A DNA stretch of 64,000 bases, from contig JAYONB010000009.1 of the NCBI GenBank assembly GCA_038121105.1, positions 62,001-126,000 on the forward strand, read 5' to 3'. A program made the translations under genes and the position numbers. The stretch is from CALJDF01 sp038121105 (GTDB lineage Bacteria; Pseudomonadota; Alphaproteobacteria; SHVP01). The notes beneath the pieces were generated by a model, which was not told where the DNA came from, ran no database searches, and worked only from the letters and a program-made list of their open reading frames with translations. Shown here one piece after another: positions 60,246-64,000 of this stretch (the first letter of the stretch is position 1; each line of letters opens with the position of its first letter).

Positions 60246-62171
60246 GTGAGTAACAACGACAAAACGCCGCTCCTCGATACGGTCGCGCTCCCGGCCGATC
60301 TGAGGAAACTGCCCGAAGATCAATTGCGTCAGCTGGCCGACGAAGTGCGCCAGGAAATGATTGATGCGGTATCCAACACCGGCGGTCACCTAGGGGCGGG
60401 TCTTGGTGTGGTCGAACTCACGGTTGCGCTGCACTACGTCTTCGAGACTCCCGACGACAAGATTCTTTGGGATGTCGGCCATCAGGCCTACCCGCATAAG
60501 ATCCTCACCGGGCGGCGCGATCGGATTCGCACGCTCCGTCAAGGTGGCGGCCTGTCGGGTTTCACCAGTCGCCGCGAAAGCGAGTACGACCCGTTTGGCG
60601 CGGCGCATAGCTCGACGTCGATTTCCGCCGGGCTCGGTTTTGCGGTCGCGCGAGATCTGCGCGGTGGCGACAACGATGTCGTCGCGGTCATCGGTGACGG
60701 TGCGATGAGTGCGGGGATGGCGTACGAGGCGATGAACAACGCCGGAGCGGCCAAAAGCCGCATGATCGTCATCCTCAACGACAACGACATGTCGATTGCC
60801 CCGCCGGTCGGCGCGATGAGCGCCTATCTGGCGCGGCTCATCTCCGCCAAACCCTATCGCTCGATGCGGCATCTTGGTCGCGTTCTGGCCAAGAAATTCC
60901 CAAGGTCGTTCGAAAAGGCCGCAAAGCGTGCCGAAGAATATGCCCGCGGTATGCTCACCGGCGGCACGCTGTTTGAAGAGCTCGGCTTCTACTACGTCGG
61001 CCCGATCGACGGCCACAATCTCGACCATCTGTTGCCCGTCTTGCGCAACGCCAAGAAATCGCGCGGCGAGGGACCGATCCTCGTGCACGTCGTTACCCAA
61101 AAGGGCAAGGGCTACGACCCGGCCGAGAACGCCGCCGACAAATACCATGGCGTCTCCAAGTTCGACGTGGTCACCGGCAAGCAAGTCAAATCGGCGGGCG
61201 GGCCGCCCAGCTATACCAACGTCTACGCCAAGGCTTTAATCGCCGAAGCCGAACAAGACGACCGCATCGTCGCCGTTACCGCCGCTATGCCGACCGGGAC
61301 CGGCCTCGACAAGTTCGCCGAGCGTTTCCCCGAGCGCAGCTTCGACGTCGGCATCGCCGAACAACACGGCGTGACGTTCTGTGCCGGGATGGCTGCGGAC
61401 GGGCTCAAGCCCTTCGCCACCATCTATTCCACCTTCATGCAGCGTGCCTACGATCAGATCGTGCACGACGTCGCGATCCAACGCCTGCCGGTACGTTTCG
61501 CGATGGACCGGGCAGGGATGGTCGGCGCCGACGGCGTCACCCACCAGGGATCCTACGACATCGGCTTCCTCGCCAGCTTGCCGGGCTTCGTGTTGATGGC
61601 ACCCAGCGACGAGGCCGAGTTGATGCACATGGTCGCGACCGCCGCACAAATCGACGACGGCCCCTCGGCAATCCGCTACCCGCGCGGCGAGTCTCTCGGG
61701 ATCGAGATGCCCGACAAAGGCACGCCCCTCCCGATCGGCAAAGCCCGCATCGTGCGCGAGGGCACCAAGGTGGCCATCATGTCCTACGGCACCCGGCTTG
61801 CCGAAGCGCTCAAGGCGGCCGATACGCTCAATGCGCGCGGCTTGTCGACCACGGTCGTCGATGCTCGGTTTGCCAAACCCATCGACGAGGACGTCACCCG
61901 CCGCGTCGCGGCCGAGCACGAGGTCATGATCACGCTCGAGGAGGGCGCGACGGGCGGATTCGCCACGCTGGTGATGCATTTCCTCGCGCGCGAAGGGCTG
62001 CTCGAGGCCGGCGCCAAGTTCCGTCCGATGTGCTTGCCGGATTTCTTCATCGACCACGACAAGCCCGAGGCGCAATACGATCAGGCCGGCTTGAACGCGC
62101 CCCATATCGTCGCCACCGCGCTCGCCGCGCTCGGCTACAACGAAACGGTCGAGGCGCCCGCCCGCGCCTGA
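60246..62171 (+). CDS. dxs: 1-deoxy-D-xylulose-5-phosphate synthase
   Basis: A 641-residue DXS, the first and often rate-limiting enzyme of the MEP pathway. It has GDGAMSAGMAYEAMNNAG plus VILNDNDMSI (thiamine diphosphate site), TGGHLGAGLGVVEL and the DRAGMVGADGVTHQG loop. The start is a GTG after AAGGAAG. Its position inside a hopanoid operon suggests dedicated precursor supply; a second dxs elsewhere cannot be excluded. Confidence 0.96.
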   Translation: MSNNDKTPLLDTVALPADLRKLPEDQLRQLADEVRQEMIDAVSNTGGHLGAGLGVVELTVALHYVFETPDDKILWDVGHQAYPHKILTGRRDRIRTLRQGGGLSGFTSRRESEYDPFGAAHSSTSISAGLGFAVARDLRGGDNDVVAVIGDGAMSAGMAYEAMNNAGAAKSRMIVILNDNDMSIAPPVGAMSAYLARLISAKPYRSMRHLGRVLAKKFPRSFEKAAKRAEEYARGMLTGGTLFEELGFYYVGPIDGHNLDHLLPVLRNAKKSRGEGPILVHVVTQKGKGYDPAENAADKYHGVSKFDVVTGKQVKSAGGPPSYTNVYAKALIAEAEQDDRIVAVTAAMPTGTGLDKFAERFPERSFDVGIAEQHGVTFCAGMAADGLKPFATIYSTFMQRAYDQIVHDVAIQRLPVRFAMDRAGMVGADGVTHQGSYDIGFLASLPGFVLMAPSDEAELMHMVATAAQIDDGPSAIRYPRGESLGIEMPDKGTPLPIGKARIVREGTKVAIMSYGTRLAEALKAADTLNARGLSTTVVDARFAKPIDEDVTRRVAAEHEVMITLEEGATGGFATLVMHFLAREGLLEAGAKFRPMCLPDFFIDHDKPEAQYDQAGLNAPHIVATALAALGYNETVEAPARA

Positions 62172-62189
62172 CCGGCCTGTTGTCCTTCC

Positions 62190-63179
62190 ATGACCGTTTT
62201 CGTGACCGGCGCCAGCGGGTTTGTCGGCGCCGCCGTCGCGCGCGCGGTGCTTGCTCGCGGCGAAGACGTCAGGGTCTTGGTGCGCCCGGGGCGCGCCGGA
62301 CCGAACCTGCAAGGCCTCGCGTTCGAGCACGTGACCGGCGACCTACGCGATGTCGCCGCTTTCGCGGACAAGCTGCAGGGGTGCGCCGCGCTTTATCATG
62401 TCGCGGCCGATTACCGGCTCTGGGCGCGCCGCCCGCAAGACCTTTTTGAAACCAACGTCACCGGCACCCAAGACTTGATCGCCGCGGCGGTAGAGGCCGG
62501 CGTCCCCCGGATCGTCTACACCAGTTCCGTCGCCGTCCTCGGCCTCAACGCGGACGGCTCGCCCTCCGACGAGGAGACGCCCGTCGTGTTGAACGACATG
62601 ATCGGCCACTACAAACGCTCCAAGTTTCTCGCCGAACAGGCCGTGCAACGGCTCGTCGCGGAACGGCATGCGCCGGTGGTGATCGTCAATCCCTCGACGC
62701 CGATCGGGCCGGGCGACGTGCGCCCGACGCCGACCGGGCGGATCATCGTCGAAGCCGCGCGCGGCCGTATGCCGGCCTATGTCGAGACCGGCCTCAACGT
62801 CGTGCATGTCGATGATGTTGCGCAAGGTCATCTCCTGGCGCACGACAAAGGCGGCATCGGCGCACGTTACATCCTCGGCGGCGCCGACATGACGCTCGGC
62901 GCAATTCTCGATGTCGTCGCCGCCGAGACCGGTAAACCGGCGCCTCGGATCAAACTCCCGCACGGGCTCGTCATGCCGATCGCCGCGATCAGCGAGGCCC
63001 TCGCGCATTTCACCGGCAAGGAACCGTTCGCCACCCGTGACGGTGTGCGGATGGCGCGCAAGCACATGTATTTCTCTTCCGCCAAAGCCGAACGCGATTT
63101 GGGCTACGCGGCGCGCCCCGCCGACGAAGCGATCAAAGACGCCGTCGCGTGGTTCGGCGCGAACGGCTACCTCGACTAA
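62190..63179 (+). CDS. hpnA: Hopanoid-associated sugar epimerase (NAD-dependent)
   Basis: A 329-residue extended short-chain dehydrogenase/epimerase: Rossmann motif TGASGFVGAAV, the Ser/Tyr/Lys catalytic set (YTSSVAV, then HYKRSKFLAEQAV) and the HpnA-like VETGLNVVHVDDVAQGHLLA. HpnA family members are linked to hopanoid synthesis in clusters, though the reaction is not settled. Its stop overlaps the hpnG stop by four bases. Confidence 0.93.
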   Translation: MTVFVTGASGFVGAAVARAVLARGEDVRVLVRPGRAGPNLQGLAFEHVTGDLRDVAAFADKLQGCAALYHVAADYRLWARRPQDLFETNVTGTQDLIAAAVEAGVPRIVYTSSVAVLGLNADGSPSDEETPVVLNDMIGHYKRSKFLAEQAVQRLVAERHAPVVIVNPSTPIGPGDVRPTPTGRIIVEAARGRMPAYVETGLNVVHVDDVAQGHLLAHDKGGIGARYILGGADMTLGAILDVVAAETGKPAPRIKLPHGLVMPIAAISEALAHFTGKEPFATRDGVRMARKHMYFSSAKAERDLGYAARPADEAIKDAVAWFGANGYLD

Positions 63180-63847
63180 CCCGCCGCGTCCGGCTCGCCG
63201 ATGTCGGGTGCGATGCCGCGCAACGCGGCAAAGGCCCGCCGGCTCGCGAACGCCAAGGACACCAGGGAAGCGATGCTCGCGGGGTCGGCGGCAAGGCCGC
63301 GCAAGATCGGCCCGAGCGGCGATCGACCGTCTGCGTCGATCGCCGTCGCGGCAAAGGGCGGTAGACGGTGCGTGGCGGTATCGGCAATCGCGCGCACCAC
63401 GATGAACGACAGGTTCGCTGCGGTCGCGGCCCGCGCAACCCCCGCACTTTCCATATCGACCGCGACTGCACCGGTCCGGGCAAACGCCCCGGCCTTTTCC
63501 CGCGGCGTCGATACCGCCGTTGTCGCCTGTAGTAATGCGCCGTCGCGCCGGCGCCCGTCGACACACCGTGTGCGCACCCGTTCCGCCCATCGCGCATCGC
63601 CGGACCATGTCTCGGTGCCGTCGGTCACCGCCGCGCTCACCACGACATCGCCTGCTCGCATGGTCGGGTCGAGGCCGCCGGCCACACCGAAGCTCACCAG
63701 CGCCTGCGCGCCCCGTGCGATCAAGTCCTGCGCGCAAGTTTCGGTCCGCGCGGCCTGTGCGCCGGTCACCGCATATAGCGCGCCGCCACCGAGGCGTTCG
63801 ACAATGCGGCGCTCGCCCGCCAAGCCGCAAACGAACCCGACTCGCAT
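63176..63847 (-). CDS. hpnG: Hopanoid-associated phosphorylase
   Basis: A 223-residue nucleoside-phosphorylase-fold protein with SFGVAGGLDP and AVDMESAGVARAA. HpnG removes adenine from adenosylhopane to give ribosylhopane, the step after HpnH. The ATG at 63847 shares one base with the shc stop (TGATG), so the two are coupled; the open frame upstream to 63997 overlaps shc and is not used. Confidence 0.9.
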   Translation of the reverse strand: MRVGFVCGLAGERRIVERLGGGALYAVTGAQAARTETCAQDLIARGAQALVSFGVAGGLDPTMRAGDVVVSAAVTDGTETWSGDARWAERVRTRCVDGRRRDGALLQATTAVSTPREKAGAFARTGAVAVDMESAGVARAATAANLSFIVVRAIADTATHRLPPFAATAIDADGRSPLGPILRGLAADPASIASLVSLAFASRRAFAALRGIAPDIGEPDAAG

Positions 63848-64000
63848 CACATCCCGTAGCGAACGCGACGCTCGTTGCTGCGTTGCAGATTGCGATACCG
63901 CGCCACCGCCATCAGCGGGAAATAGGCCGCATAGCCGTGATACTTCAAATAGAAGACGCGTGGAAACCCGACGCCGGTGTAAAGGTCTTCGTCCCAACGC
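63847..64000 (-). CDS. shc: Squalene-hopene cyclase, C-terminal end (partial)
   Basis: The last 50 codons are visible before the window edge. They read DLYTGVGFPRVFYLKYHGYA and YFPLMAVARYRNLQ, ending YGM and TGA. This is the unmistakable C-terminus of squalene-hopene cyclases, which make the hopanoid skeleton. The stop shares one base with the hpnG start. Confidence 0.92.
   Translation of the reverse strand, partial: RWDEDLYTGVGFPRVFYLKYHGYAAYFPLMAVARYRNLQRSNERRVRYGM

Noticed and set aside
1..64000. CRISPR arrays, rRNA or tRNA genes
   Set aside because: I looked for regular repeats and for typical tRNA/rRNA sequence and saw none; a covariance-model scan would be decisive.

Overview
The window is GC-rich chromosomal DNA that reads as an alphaproteobacterium, probably Rhodospirillales-like or a marine relative. 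The evidence is a form I cox accessory set, a hopanoid cluster, an Mrp-type cation/proton antiporter, a two-domain cold-shock protein, and polyamine-type ABC transporters next to ATP-dependent hydantoinases. I saw no rRNA, tRNA or CRISPR array. Both ends are cut inside genes: a histidinol-dehydrogenase-like gene on the left and the squalene-hopene cyclase gene on the right.

1-20.5 kb is a catabolic and uptake island. A PotABCD-like importer (ATPase at 582, Tat-exported binding protein at 7419, permeases at 8932 and 9817) is interleaved with two amidases, a PuuE-type deacetylase and a racemase-like protein that lacks the catalytic cysteines. A second run follows a good sigma70-like promoter: hydantoinase A (with a histone-like basic tail), hydantoinase B, an isocitrate lyase/PEP-mutase-family enzyme, an N-carbamoylsarcosine-amidase-like cysteine hydrolase and a TsaC/YrdC-like protein. 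It ends at a bidirectional terminator. Facing it are an HMG-CoA-lyase-like enzyme and a class III CoA-transferase, then a second cysteine hydrolase. I infer import, ring opening, decarbamoylation and CoA-dependent cleavage of an unknown cyclic amide or ureide.

20.5-22.9 kb is a small acquired patch that looks AT-richer. It holds a 300-bp IS3-family deletion derivative, a translationally coupled small ORF plus bestrophin-type channel, a transposase C-terminal fragment, a small Cys-rich protein and a perfect inverted repeat around an AT-only core.

22.9-31.7 kb holds a SprA-like metalloprotease and a zinc alcohol dehydrogenase. A minus-strand cox cluster follows (coxG, coxS, coxM, coxD, coxE, split xdhC/coxF-like genes, molybdenum-cofactor nucleotidyltransferase), in which the catalytic large-subunit gene coxL is absent.

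31.8-44.4 kb carries a Panacea-like protein coupled to a signal-less binding-protein-like gene, then an Mrp/Mnh antiporter locus with three large antiporter-like subunits. A tandem cold-shock protein and a ThiXYZ-type transporter follow. The transporter is led by a TPP riboswitch whose 3' end contains the Shine-Dalgarno sequence and abuts the start codon.

44.4-58 kb has a DUF192 protein, a thioesterase, a MaoC dehydratase, a cNMP-binding protein and a thiolase. A six-gene MoxR/DUF58/SpoIIM/RDD operon comes next; two of its genes are interrupted (in-frame TGA in spoIIM, frameshift in the DUF4350 gene). Then come an alpha/beta-hydrolase-fold protein without the nucleophile serine, ureidoglycolate lyase, an acyl-CoA dehydrogenase and a di-haem DUF1111 protein.

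58-64 kb is an isoprenoid/hopanoid cluster: ispH, hpnH, dxs and hpnA on the plus strand, converging on hpnG and shc on the minus strand.
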